Shown: positions 41,895 to 50,096 of the stretch, piece after piece
Layout of the letters: every line of letters begins with the position of its first letter
Numbering within the stretch: the stretch's first letter is position 1
Source: Velocimicrobium porci
Lineage (GTDB): Bacteria; Bacillota; Clostridia; Lachnospirales; Lachnospiraceae
Assembly: GCF_009696045.1 (NCBI RefSeq)
Contig: NZ_VUMT01000012.1
Span: 1 to 64,000, forward strand
Reading direction: 5' to 3'
DNA: 64,000 nucleotides
Program-made: the position numbers and the translations under genes
Notes under the pieces: generated by a model
The model's input: only the letters and a program-made list of their open reading frames with translations
Told to the model about the DNA's origin: nothing
The model's database searches: none

Positions 41895-42899
41895 ATGAGA
41901 AAAAAATTTTTAATTGGATTGCTTACTATAACAACAACATTCTCCCTTTTAACAGGATGTACACAAAGTACCAAGTCAGGTGAAGTTACTTCTATCACCG
42001 TTGGAATTGCACAAATTGCTCCACATGGTTCTTTGGATAATTGCAGAGAAGGATTTATTAAAGGTTTAGAAGATGGTGGTTACAAAGAGGGAAAGAACTT
42101 AACACTCGATATTAAAAATGCACAGGGCGATACTTCTAATGCTGCAATGATTACAGATACATTCGTTTCAAAAAAATACGATTTGATTTGTGGAATTGCA
42201 ACCCCTACTGCAATGGCAGCCTATAATTCCGCAAAAGACACAAATATACCAGTTGTCTTTACTGCGGTATCCGATCCGGTATCCGCCGGTTTGGTTACCT
42301 CTCTTGATAAGCCAGAAAGTAACTGTACCGGGACGAGTGATTCTCTTCCTCTTGAACAGCAGATGCAAATGATTCGTGCAATGATGCCAAACGCAAAAAC
42401 AATTGGTATTCTTTATACAACAAGTGAGGTAAACTCTAAAACACATTTAGAAAGATTCAAGGAGCTGGCGCCAAACTATAATTTTAAAATTGAAGCAATT
42501 GGTGTAAGTACAGCTTCTGATATTCCAATTGCAATGGATACTCTTGTAACAAAATGTGATGTAATCAATAATTTTACTGACAACAATGTTGTCAACAACT
42601 TAGATACAGTACTTGCAAAAGCCGAAGCTTACCATATTCCAGTCTTTGGTTCCGAAGAAGAACAAGTAAAAAAAGGATGTGTTGCAGCACAAAATATTGA
42701 TTACTTTGCCTTAGGCGAAAAAACGGGGCAAATGGCAGCAAATATTTTAGATGGCAAAAAAGCTGATACTATGCCGGTTAAAATTATTTCCGACTGTGCT
42801 CCTGTAGCAAACAAGGAAGCAATGGAAAAATTCAATCTTGCAATGCCAAACGACTATAAGGATACTGTCACCTATCTTACAAATGACAGTCAAAAATAA
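41895..42899 (+). CDS. trpX: ABC transporter substrate-binding lipoprotein, TrpX type
   Basis: A 334-aa exported lipoprotein: signal peptide with lipobox LTGC (cysteine at about 22). The mature part is the two-lobed periplasmic-binding fold of the COG2984 family, with ITVGIAQIAPHGSLDNCREGF near the start, YDLICGIATPTAMAA, IPVVFTAVSDPVSAGLV and VPVFGSEEE-like (IPVFGSEEEQVKKG). Under the Trp T-box it is best read as TrpX, the tryptophan binding component; homologues can also bind other aromatic amino acids. The start follows AAGGAGG. It is the first gene of a three-gene operon with the permease and the ATPase. Confidence 0.85.
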   Translation: MRKKFLIGLLTITTTFSLLTGCTQSTKSGEVTSITVGIAQIAPHGSLDNCREGFIKGLEDGGYKEGKNLTLDIKNAQGDTSNAAMITDTFVSKKYDLICGIATPTAMAAYNSAKDTNIPVVFTAVSDPVSAGLVTSLDKPESNCTGTSDSLPLEQQMQMIRAMMPNAKTIGILYTTSEVNSKTHLERFKELAPNYNFKIEAIGVSTASDIPIAMDTLVTKCDVINNFTDNNVVNNLDTVLAKAEAYHIPVFGSEEEQVKKGCVAAQNIDYFALGEKTGQMAANILDGKKADTMPVKIISDCAPVANKEAMEKFNLAMPNDYKDTVTYLTNDSQK

Positions 42900-42922
42900 G
42901 AACAAATTAAGAGGTTTTAATT

Positions 42923-43843
42923 ATGGAACTATCATCTTTTTTATCAATTATTCAAGGAATTTTAGAACAAGGTTTTATCTATGGAATTGTAGCACTTGGA
43001 ATCTATATTACTTATCATATTTTAGATTTTCCAGATCTCTCGGTAGATGGTACATTTCCTCTTGGATCTGCAGTGACTGCAGTACTGCTAATTCATGGTG
43101 TTAATCCATGGCTTACCATATTAATTTCCTTTTTAGCAGGGGCATGTGCCGGCTTTTTAACAGGCTTTTTCCATGTAGTATTAAAAATAAAAGATCTACT
43201 TGCCGGAATTATTACAATGACTGGCCTGTATTCCATCAATTTAATGATAACCGGTTACAGCCCCCTGTTACAAATCGGAGATGCAAAAACAATTTTTAAC
43301 AGCGGTTTTCTTGCAAACCTGTCAAATTCTTTTGGTGTATGGAAAACTTTCATTCTAATCTTTCTAAACACAATTGTAATCAAATTATTTTTAGACTGGT
43401 ATTTTAAAACAAAGTCCGGTTTTCTGCTTCGTGCTGCCGGTGATAATGAAAATATGATAACAATGCTTGCACAGGACAAAGGGAAGGTTAAAATAATCGG
43501 TCTTATGTTATGCAATGGATTGTCTGCTACAGCAGGCTCTGTTCTTTGCCAGCAGCAGCGATATTTCGATTCCAATTCTGGTACCGGTATGCTCGTTATG
43601 GGGCTTGCCTCTGTTATTATTGGAATGACTCTTCTTGGAAAATTAGCGAAAATAAAGGGAACAACAATGGTAATCTTTGGAGCGGTTCTTTATAAAGCCT
43701 GTATTGCAGTTGCTTTGAATTTAAGAATCAATCCAAACAATTTGAAACTAATTATGGCAATTATTTTCCTAATCGCCCTTGTATCAAAAGATTTATTCCG
43801 TAAAGGAGGAAAACAACATGCTTCATCTGACTCACATTTATAA
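42923..43843 (+). CDS. trpY: ABC transporter permease, TrpY type
   Basis: A 306-aa membrane protein with about eight hydrophobic helices, of the branched-chain-amino-acid-permease-like COG4120 family. The N terminus (IIQGILEQGFIYGIVALGIYI) and YHILDFPDLSVDGTFPLGSA are typical. The loop RAAGDNENMITMLAQDKGKV is the ATPase contact region. The gene follows trpX by 23 bases with a GAGG ribosome site and overlaps the ATPase gene by 26 bases, so translational coupling is likely. The gene symbol follows the operon's Trp T-box; in some species X, Y and Z letters are assigned differently. Confidence 0.85.
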   Translation: MELSSFLSIIQGILEQGFIYGIVALGIYITYHILDFPDLSVDGTFPLGSAVTAVLLIHGVNPWLTILISFLAGACAGFLTGFFHVVLKIKDLLAGIITMTGLYSINLMITGYSPLLQIGDAKTIFNSGFLANLSNSFGVWKTFILIFLNTIVIKLFLDWYFKTKSGFLLRAAGDNENMITMLAQDKGKVKIIGLMLCNGLSATAGSVLCQQQRYFDSNSGTGMLVMGLASVIIGMTLLGKLAKIKGTTMVIFGAVLYKACIAVALNLRINPNNLKLIMAIIFLIALVSKDLFRKGGKQHASSDSHL

Positions 43844-44591
43844 AACTTTTCACACTGGAACCATAAACGAAACTACTTTATATCATGACTTTAATCTTTC
43901 TGTAAAAGAAGGCGACTTTATATCCGTCATTGGAAGTAATGGTTCTGGAAAATCTACTCTGTTAAATCTAATCTGCGGTACATTACAGGCAGATAAAGGG
44001 AGCATTTTATTAGAAGAAAAAGATATTACTAATGTAAAAGCTTATAAACGTTCTTCCTATATCGCAAGAGTATATCAAAATCCTTCTATGGGTTCTTGTG
44101 CTTCCTTTTCTATTTTAGAAAACATGGCAATCGCAGAAAATAAAGGAAAACCTTTTCTATTTAAAAAGGCGGTAAATAAAGACCGAATTGATTTTTACAA
44201 GACCCAATTAGAGAAATTGCATCTTGGTTTAGAAAATCGAATTCACGATAAAGTTGGGAATCTGTCAGGTGGACAGCGTCAGGCATTAGCTATGATAACT
44301 TCTACCTTAACACCTAATAAATTATTAATCCTAGATGAACATACGGCTGCTTTGGATCCAAAAACTGCAGATAACATAATGGAACTGACCAATGAACTTA
44401 TTTTATCAAAAAAGTTAACAACTCTTATGGTTACTCATAATTTAAAATTTGCACTCAAATACGGAAATCGACTGATTATGATGCATCAGGGAAAAGCTAT
44501 AATGGATCAATGCCAAACGGAAAAACAGAATCTAAAGTTAGAAGATTTACTTGATAAATTTAATGAAATCAGCATCGAATCTGGAAACTAA
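43818..44591 (+). CDS. trpZ: ABC transporter ATPase, TrpZ type
   Basis: A 257-aa cytosolic ATPase of the COG1101 type that powers the transporter. Walker A is GSNGSGKSTLLN (about 38-49), the signature LSGGQRQALAM, Walker B LLILDEHTAALDP and the H-loop VTHNLKFAL. The ATG at 43818 follows GGAGG and overlaps the permease end, which excludes the longer frame from 43779. It ends the operon before a strong terminator. Confidence 0.9.
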   Translation: MLHLTHIYKTFHTGTINETTLYHDFNLSVKEGDFISVIGSNGSGKSTLLNLICGTLQADKGSILLEEKDITNVKAYKRSSYIARVYQNPSMGSCASFSILENMAIAENKGKPFLFKKAVNKDRIDFYKTQLEKLHLGLENRIHDKVGNLSGGQRQALAMITSTLTPNKLLILDEHTAALDPKTADNIMELTNELILSKKLTTLMVTHNLKFALKYGNRLIMMHQGKAIMDQCQTEKQNLKLEDLLDKFNEISIESGN

Positions 44592-44595
44592 GCAA

Positions 44596-44652
44596 AAAAG
44601 TGGTCTTATATCATGGAAGTTTCTCAAACTCTCTAATGATAAGACCACTTTT
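44596..44652. terminator. Bidirectional terminator after the trp transporter operon
   Basis: AAAAGTGGTCTTAT (44596-44609) pairs perfectly with ATAAGACCACTTTT (44639-44652). It lies between the convergent trpZ (+) and LD-carboxypeptidase (-) genes. Confidence 0.92.
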
Positions 44653-44664
44653 CTCTTCTAAACT

Positions 44665-45678
44665 CTATCTTAGTTCCATCCGCAAGCTTCCTTTTCCATT
44701 CTTCGACTCAATGATACCATAAGCACCATTGATTACTGTAAACTGTGGATTCTTGTGCCCAATATCTGCATTGAAAATAATCGGTTTTTGCATATCACCC
44801 AAAATAGAAAGAACTGCTTCTTCATACGTAGTATCTGTGTAACTGGAAAACATACATGGTCTTCCAAATACAAAACCATTGACATTCTCAAACCATCCGG
44901 CTTCTTTTAATTGCCATAAACCTCTTATTAAAGCTTCACTCCCAAGATCAAAACTTTCTAAGAACCATAAAATTCCATCCTGCTTATAACGGTCAATAAA
45001 ACTTCTTACATAATCATACCTTGTGCCCACTAAATTTAATAGCACATCAAGACAGCCACCAAGCAGTCGTCCTTGTATCACAATCTCTTCTTTGTCATAA
45101 ACATTCGTCCAGCAAACAGGAAGGTCATTTTGATAGCTTTCTAAGCCTGTTACTTTATCATGAAAACCATCTTCATAATAATCAAAGCTTTCTTGTTTTA
45201 ATAATTTTCCATTTAAAATCATAAAATTCTGTTCAACAGCCTTATGCCACGGTTCCATTCCAAAATCGTTAAAATTATTTCCATAGATTGTCGCAATGTC
45301 TAACATTGTAGTAACAGGAAATAAAAATGCAGTATTATCAGAGTAGCCCTGAAACCACTTTGGATTTTTTTTAATCAGATCAAAATCGACCATAGGAAGT
45401 ATTTCACATAAAAAATCTCCGCCCTTTGCAGAAACAATTGCTTTTATCCTCTTATCCCGGTACAAATCCATTAACTGTATTGCTCTAAGTTCTTTCCTGC
45501 TGCTTCGCCCTTTTTCACTTGTGCGGACATCTTCCGTTTCCTTTACAGTATATCCCTTTTTCTTTAGTGCCAAAATTCCATGTTCCAGTCGAATATAATC
45601 TAATTCTTTTTTATTTCCATCAGATGGAGCTGTCACCCCAATCACATCACCAGGCTTTAAAAAATCCGGAAAAATCAA
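44665..45678 (-). CDS. LD-carboxypeptidase family protein (S66, LdcA/MccF)
   Basis: A 337-aa serine peptidase of family S66, which includes murein LD-carboxypeptidase and MccF. The nucleophile serine is in FQGYSDNTAFLF (GxSD). The catalytic glutamate is in WFLESFDLGSE and the histidine in NADIGHKNPQ. The N terminus has FLKPGDVIGVTAPSDG, as usual. There is no signal peptide, so it should act in the cytosol on recycled muropeptides or on toxic peptide-nucleotides. The start is TTG at 45678, placed by GAGGAGGG eleven bases upstream. Confidence 0.92.
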   Translation of the reverse strand: MIFPDFLKPGDVIGVTAPSDGNKKELDYIRLEHGILALKKKGYTVKETEDVRTSEKGRSSRKELRAIQLMDLYRDKRIKAIVSAKGGDFLCEILPMVDFDLIKKNPKWFQGYSDNTAFLFPVTTMLDIATIYGNNFNDFGMEPWHKAVEQNFMILNGKLLKQESFDYYEDGFHDKVTGLESYQNDLPVCWTNVYDKEEIVIQGRLLGGCLDVLLNLVGTRYDYVRSFIDRYKQDGILWFLESFDLGSEALIRGLWQLKEAGWFENVNGFVFGRPCMFSSYTDTTYEEAVLSILGDMQKPIIFNADIGHKNPQFTVINGAYGIIESKNGKGSLRMELR

Positions 45679-45700
45679 AATACAATCCCTCCTCTATCTT

Positions 45701-47152
45701 TTAATCACATTTATGACCCATATAGTAAAATCCTTTACATTCATCCAATGAAACTGTTACAAAAGTACCAATTAACTCTTCTTCTCCTTTAAAATGAACA
45801 AGCATATTATTACTCATACGTCCTGTCACATATCCTTCTGTATGCTCATTTACATCTTCAACCAATACTTCCACCCGTTTTCCCTGATCTTTCTGTGCTT
45901 CTTCTGCAGAAATTTTCTGTATTTCTTCTAAAAGCCGATCAAAGCGGTCTTTTATAACATCTTCCGGAATCTGTTCCTCCATAGAAGCTGCCGGTGTACC
46001 TGTTCGCTTTGAATAAATAAATGTATATGCACTGCTATAACGAACTTTTTTTACCACATCAAGCGTTTCTAAAAAGTCCTCCTCTGTTTCACCCGGAAAA
46101 CCAACAATAATATCCGTTGTAAGTGCTAAATCAGGCATAGCTTTTTTTAAACGTTCTACTAAATCTAAATATTTTTCTTTGTCATATCGACGATTCATAA
46201 TTTTTAGAATCCGACTGCTGCCCGATTGAACCGGAAGATGAAGGTGTGTACATATCTTCTTAGAATGACGCATAACTTCAATCAGCTCGTCCGATAAATC
46301 TTTTGGATGAGAAGTCATAAAACGAATGCGTTTTAATCCCTCTATCTTTTCAACTTCCTGTAACAGTTCTGCAAAAGTCATTGGGTCGTCTAACGTTTTT
46401 CCATAAGAATTTACATTTTGTCCAAGAAGCATAACTTCTACAACACCATCTGAAACTAATAATTCTATTTCACGAATAATATCTTTTGGATTTCGACTCC
46501 GCTCTCTTCCTCTCACATAAGGAACAATACAATAACTGCAGAAATTATTACAGCCAAACATAATATTAACTCCTGCCTTAAATGGATACTTTCGCTCACT
46601 TGGAAGATTTTCTACGATTTCTGTTGTGTCTTTCCAGATATCAATTACCATGCGGTCTGACTCTAAACGATTGCAAAGCAATTCTGCAAATTTAAAAATA
46701 TTATGTGTTCCAAAAATAACGTCCACAAAACGATAACTCTTTTTTAACTTTTCTACAACATCCGCTTCCTGCATCATGCAACCACATAATGCAATTAACA
46801 TATAAGGATTTTTTTCCTTTAATTTTTTTAGATATCCAAGTCTTCCATATACCCTAAGATTAGCATTCTCTCGAACCGTACAGGTATTATATAAGACAAA
46901 ATCTGCCTCTTCTTCCTTTTCTGTTTCCTGATATCCGATTAACTCAAGAATACCAACAATTTTTTCTGAATCTCTTGCGTTCATCTGGCAACCAAATGTT
47001 TGTGTACACATACGAAGTGGACGACCAATTTCTTTACTTTTCTCCTCAATCAATTTTTTACATTTTGCCATGTAGTAATATTGTCTTTCCGGCTCCGTTG
47101 TAGGGACAGAACCTGAAATGTCAATTGTATCTAAATCAATTTTATAATTCAT
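45701..47152 (-). CDS. miaB: tRNA-2-methylthio-N6-dimethylallyladenosine synthase
   Basis: A 483-aa radical SAM methylthiotransferase that adds the 2-methylthio group to i6A37 of tRNAs reading UNN codons. The N-terminal UPF0004 domain carries cysteines in TQTFGCQMNARDSEK, VLYNTCTVRENAN and ALCGCMMQEA. The radical SAM motif is GCNNFCSYCIVPYVRGRERS. A TRAM domain ends the protein (about 415-480, GKRVEVLVEDV). ATG at 47152 is preceded by AAGGT only. An in-frame TTG at 47191 with AAAGGA upstream is an alternative, but it would start within a perfect hairpin (47162-47191). Confidence 0.95.
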   Translation of the reverse strand: MNYKIDLDTIDISGSVPTTEPERQYYYMAKCKKLIEEKSKEIGRPLRMCTQTFGCQMNARDSEKIVGILELIGYQETEKEEEADFVLYNTCTVRENANLRVYGRLGYLKKLKEKNPYMLIALCGCMMQEADVVEKLKKSYRFVDVIFGTHNIFKFAELLCNRLESDRMVIDIWKDTTEIVENLPSERKYPFKAGVNIMFGCNNFCSYCIVPYVRGRERSRNPKDIIREIELLVSDGVVEVMLLGQNVNSYGKTLDDPMTFAELLQEVEKIEGLKRIRFMTSHPKDLSDELIEVMRHSKKICTHLHLPVQSGSSRILKIMNRRYDKEKYLDLVERLKKAMPDLALTTDIIVGFPGETEEDFLETLDVVKKVRYSSAYTFIYSKRTGTPAASMEEQIPEDVIKDRFDRLLEEIQKISAEEAQKDQGKRVEVLVEDVNEHTEGYVTGRMSNNMLVHFKGEEELIGTFVTVSLDECKGFYYMGHKCD

Positions 47153-47161
47153 ACTTATACC

Positions 47162-47191
47162 TTGTATATTGCAAGTTTTTGCAATATACAA
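47162..47191 (-). promoter_or_regulatory. Perfect 13-bp hairpin directly ahead of miaB
   Basis: TTGTATATTGCAA (47162-47174) and TTGCAATATACAA (47179-47191) are perfectly complementary around a four-base loop. On the minus strand it ends nine bases before the miaB ATG and touches the weak AAGGT ribosome site. It has no T-run, so control of translation or an operator is more likely than termination. Confidence 0.7.
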
Positions 47192-47349
47192 AAATCCTTT
47201 CTTCTTATTTTTTTATATAAAATCACGTCAGAATCTACATCTTTGTCGAATATAATATGATTTTGTTTTCTATATTGATTCCGACTTTATATTCTATAAA
47301 AAAGAACCTAAATTGTCAAATAGTAAATTCATAGTCGCTGGAATGAAAG

Positions 47350-47389
47350 AAAGAGTGTCTTCCTAATAATTGTTAGGTTTCCACTCTTT
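47350..47389 (-). terminator. Terminator after the coiled-coil gene
   Basis: AAAGAGTG (47350-47357) pairs with CACTCTTT (47382-47389), with an inner CCTAA/TTAGG stem. The minus-strand tail CTTTCATTCC is only moderately T-rich. Confidence 0.65.
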
Positions 47390-47407
47390 ATTTGTAGAAT
47401 CATTATA

Positions 47408-47887
47408 CTATGCTATTTGATTAATATACTCTTTCACTTTTATTAATTCATTTTCTATTGTATTCACACGAATTAAAAGAATCTCTTTTTCATTCTCAAT
47501 TTTTAAAGCATTGTCCAGTTTTCTTGCTAGATCTAAATGACCTTCCGCAATAATTTTAATATTACGGTTAGTTTCATTCTCAATTGATAAATCAATTATT
47601 TTTACTTTTTGTTTTATTTCATTCAGATCAACAACGGAAGATGCAAAATCATTTTCAAGTTTTTGAACATTCTCCTTCATTTTCTGAATGTCTTCTTTTA
47701 CAATCTGTAACTCTTCTCGTATTTCCTGCATATCCGCTTTTACAGTCTGTAACTCTTCTCGCATTTCCTGCATATTTTCTTTTACATCTTTTAATTCTTC
47801 TCGCATTTCCGTTCGTACAGTTTGAATATCAGTCTTTATTCCCTGCACACTATCAAATATCATTTTTAATACTTCATTATCGCTCAT
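47408..47887 (-). CDS. Coiled-coil protein with 14-residue repeats, hypothetical
   Basis: A 159-aa protein predicted to be one long coiled coil. Residues 28-69 consist of three near-identical 14-residue units of the form MREELxxVKxxMQE (42-bp units at 47681-47806). The last third has LDLARKLDNALKIENEKE, then a helix ending in VKEYINQIA. The start follows AAGGAGG. Proteins of this kind are common in Clostridia and uncharacterised; the N terminus (EVLKMIFDSVQGIKTDIQTV) is a recurring signature among them. No signal peptide or membrane helix is visible. The gene stands alone between terminators or gaps. Confidence 0.75.
   Translation of the reverse strand: MSDNEVLKMIFDSVQGIKTDIQTVRTEMREELKDVKENMQEMREELQTVKADMQEIREELQIVKEDIQKMKENVQKLENDFASSVVDLNEIKQKVKIIDLSIENETNRNIKIIAEGHLDLARKLDNALKIENEKEILLIRVNTIENELIKVKEYINQIA
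47681..47806 (-). repeat. Three 42-bp in-frame repeats in the coiled-coil gene
   Basis: Codons 28-41, 42-55 and 56-69 repeat the same 14-residue pattern with a high level of base identity. Loss or gain of a unit would keep the frame and the coiled-coil phase. Confidence 0.85.
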
Positions 47888-48026
47888 AAGCTTCCTCCTT
47901 TTAAGTAAATATAAACTGATATCCCTTATGTATTTTATAAACTAAATAGTGAAGCATCTCTCTACTGTTATAATATCATATTTAAAACTGAAAGTCCAAC
48001 AAATTAATCTACCCACCTAATCGTTA

Positions 48027-48875
48027 TCAAAGAATTATCTTTGCTGCTACTACAGGTGTCATAGCAACTTCGCGAAACGTTTGCCACTGATACTGCCATG
48101 ATAAAGGAAACTCTGCTGCTTCTTCTACCGTTTCAATAGTAATTGCCGGGCATTTCCAATTCTCTGCAACAAAATGAACCGTATTTCCTCCAGAATCTCC
48201 CTGTTCGATTTCATGCTCTGGCTCTTCTAATTTATATCCTGTTTCTTTACTTAACAATTCTCCAATTCGTCTTTGCTCTCGATTATATACTTCATCCATT
48301 TGATTTCTATAATAAAAAATACTTTTCCCGCGCGAATGGTAATCAATATATAAGCTTGGATTCAAACGACAAAATGCCCTCATTAATATCTGTGTTTCTA
48401 CTTCACTTGCTGGACAATCACGATTCCATTTTTTTCTCCATGTAATCGACGGAAAATTGCGATTTATATCAACACCTCGTATATTTTCTTTCCAACTTGC
48501 TTTTTCTGGATTTTCAATCGCCAATGTATATCCATCTGGATTAACAAGTGGAATCACACAAAATGTTACTTCTGTATTCAATAGCTTATTTATATCAACT
48601 TGTCTTCTACTCTGACAATAACGATATGCCTGACAATAATCTTCTACCATACGCATTAGTACAATCGGATTTACCGATTCTCTTCCATGAACACCGGCAG
48701 TTAAAAAAATTTTTTTCCCCCCTTTTCCTAATAATAACATAGGAATCCTTTGTCTACACCAGGAATACCCAATATTTTTACATTGTAATATCTCATGGAA
48801 CGTATTCCCGAGCATAATTGCATCTTTTATCAGCTGTTCATATGTATATTTTTGATTTAGCTTTACAATTGACAT
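48027..48875 (-). CDS. Cytosolic M14 zinc carboxypeptidase
   Basis: A 282-aa M14-family peptidase without a signal peptide. Zinc ligands H and E are in TAGVHGRESVNPI, followed by GVDINRNFPS (substrate binding), the third ligand in IDYHSRGKS, and the catalytic glutamate in ITIETVEEAAEFP. The family includes gamma-D-glutamyl-diamino acid and murein tripeptide peptidases, so a role in wall-peptide recycling is likely. ATG at 48875 is chosen because GGAGG lies five bases upstream; ATG at 48887 overlaps that site. It is only distantly like the secreted M14 protein at 4518-6254. Confidence 0.88.
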   Translation of the reverse strand: MSIVKLNQKYTYEQLIKDAIMLGNTFHEILQCKNIGYSWCRQRIPMLLLGKGGKKIFLTAGVHGRESVNPIVLMRMVEDYCQAYRYCQSRRQVDINKLLNTEVTFCVIPLVNPDGYTLAIENPEKASWKENIRGVDINRNFPSITWRKKWNRDCPASEVETQILMRAFCRLNPSLYIDYHSRGKSIFYYRNQMDEVYNREQRRIGELLSKETGYKLEEPEHEIEQGDSGGNTVHFVAENWKCPAITIETVEEAAEFPLSWQYQWQTFREVAMTPVVAAKIIL

Positions 48876-48977
48876 ATGTTCCTCCATTTTCCAGCAATCC
48901 TTACGTTTTCCACGTTTGGAATGAATTCTAATTATGACCCCAACATCATTGTATGTCTAAATCATAAAAAACATACC

Positions 48978-49196
48978 CTAGTTCTTATTACTTTTATCCT
49001 TTGATGATAACTCTGTTACTGTTCCATCTTCATTTAAAATTGAAATATTGTTTAACTGTCCTCTCAAATTTGCACGAACAGAAGCAATATAAGCACTTCG
49101 AAGTTTTGCCTGCTCTACTTTTTCTTCCTGCGTTAATCCTTCATTTTGGGATTTGTGATACAACTCGTTAATTCTTTTAATATCATTTTCGTTCAT
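48978..49196 (-). CDS. DUF896 (YnzC-like) small protein
   Basis: A 72-aa protein of the DUF896 family. The pattern INELYHKSQNEGLTQEEKVEQ, then LRSAYIASVRANLRGQL is diagnostic. Bacillus YnzC is LexA-controlled and folds as a helical hairpin; the biochemical role is unknown. The C terminus is low in complexity and ends SSKDKSNKN. The start follows AAAGGTG. It lies 46 bases downstream of proB on the same strand. Confidence 0.93.
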   Translation of the reverse strand: MNENDIKRINELYHKSQNEGLTQEEKVEQAKLRSAYIASVRANLRGQLNNISILNEDGTVTELSSKDKSNKN

Positions 49197-49242
49197 TTCT
49201 GCACCTTTATAAAATTCCTTTCTTTTTTATTTGTCCTTGTTT

Positions 49243-50085
49243 CTATCGGTTTGTTTTTATATAGTCTGTTAAATCAAAATCCTCTAACTTATGAGCCTTA
49301 AATAAAGTTCCAACGGACTCCCCATTAACAACCTTTGCAATATTATAAATATCTTTTCCATTTGAAATAACCATATCAGCTCCTGAATTTACGGCAATCT
49401 TGGCAGCAGATATTTTAGTTGCCATACCACCAGTTCCAAGACTTCCATTTGTATCCTTACCCATATGCTCTAATGATTCTGTAATTTTTTCTACAACATG
49501 AATAAATTTTGCATCTTTATTCGTATGTGGATCATCTGTATATAGCCCATCAATGTCTGACATAAGAATTAATAAATCAGCACCAATCAAAGCTGCGACT
49601 ATGGCTGATAAAGTATCATTGTCACCAAATTCAATTTCGTCCGTAGACACCGTATCATTTTCATTTACAATTGGGATTACTCCCATCTGCAATAGTTCCC
49701 GAAATGTATTTTCAGCATTTCTTCTGCTTATATCATCTAACATCGTATATTTTGTCATAAGAACCTGAGCAGTCAGCTGACTGTATTCGGCAAACAATTT
49801 TTGATAAACCATCATAAGCTTTGCCTGACCGATTGCAGCACAAGCCTGTCTTACTGATAATTCCTTTGGTCTTTCTTTGATTCCCATCGCTTTTCTTCCA
49901 ACGCCAATTGCACCGGAAGATACAACGACAACTTCCTTTCCCTGATTGTTCAAATCCGTAAGGATTCGAATTAATTGTTCCATCTTTAATAAATCTAATG
50001 TTCCTGTTTCTTCATGTGTTAAAGTAGAAGTCCCTAATTTAACAACAATTCTTTTTTTCTCTTTCATGTATTCTCGTTCATTCAT
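49243..50085 (-). CDS. proB: Glutamate 5-kinase
   Basis: ProB phosphorylates glutamate in the first step of proline synthesis. The 280-aa protein has the amino-acid-kinase fold: VVKLGTSTLTHEETG at the start, VSSGAIGVGRKAMG, NENDTVSTDEIEFGDNDTLSA and LGTGGMATKISAAKIAVNSG. It lacks the C-terminal PUA domain of the 370-aa enzymes. The start follows AAGGAG. The usual partner proA is not adjacent; the gene upstream encodes a flavoprotein and the one downstream DUF896. ProA must be encoded elsewhere if the pathway is complete. Confidence 0.96.
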   Translation of the reverse strand: MNEREYMKEKKRIVVKLGTSTLTHEETGTLDLLKMEQLIRILTDLNNQGKEVVVVSSGAIGVGRKAMGIKERPKELSVRQACAAIGQAKLMMVYQKLFAEYSQLTAQVLMTKYTMLDDISRRNAENTFRELLQMGVIPIVNENDTVSTDEIEFGDNDTLSAIVAALIGADLLILMSDIDGLYTDDPHTNKDAKFIHVVEKITESLEHMGKDTNGSLGTGGMATKISAAKIAVNSGADMVISNGKDIYNIAKVVNGESVGTLFKAHKLEDFDLTDYIKTNR

Positions 50086-50096
50086 GTCAATTCTCC

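Noticed and set aside
42168-42446. Minus-strand frame inside trpX
   Set aside because: It lies opposite a well-supported lipoprotein gene under a T-box and has no family features.
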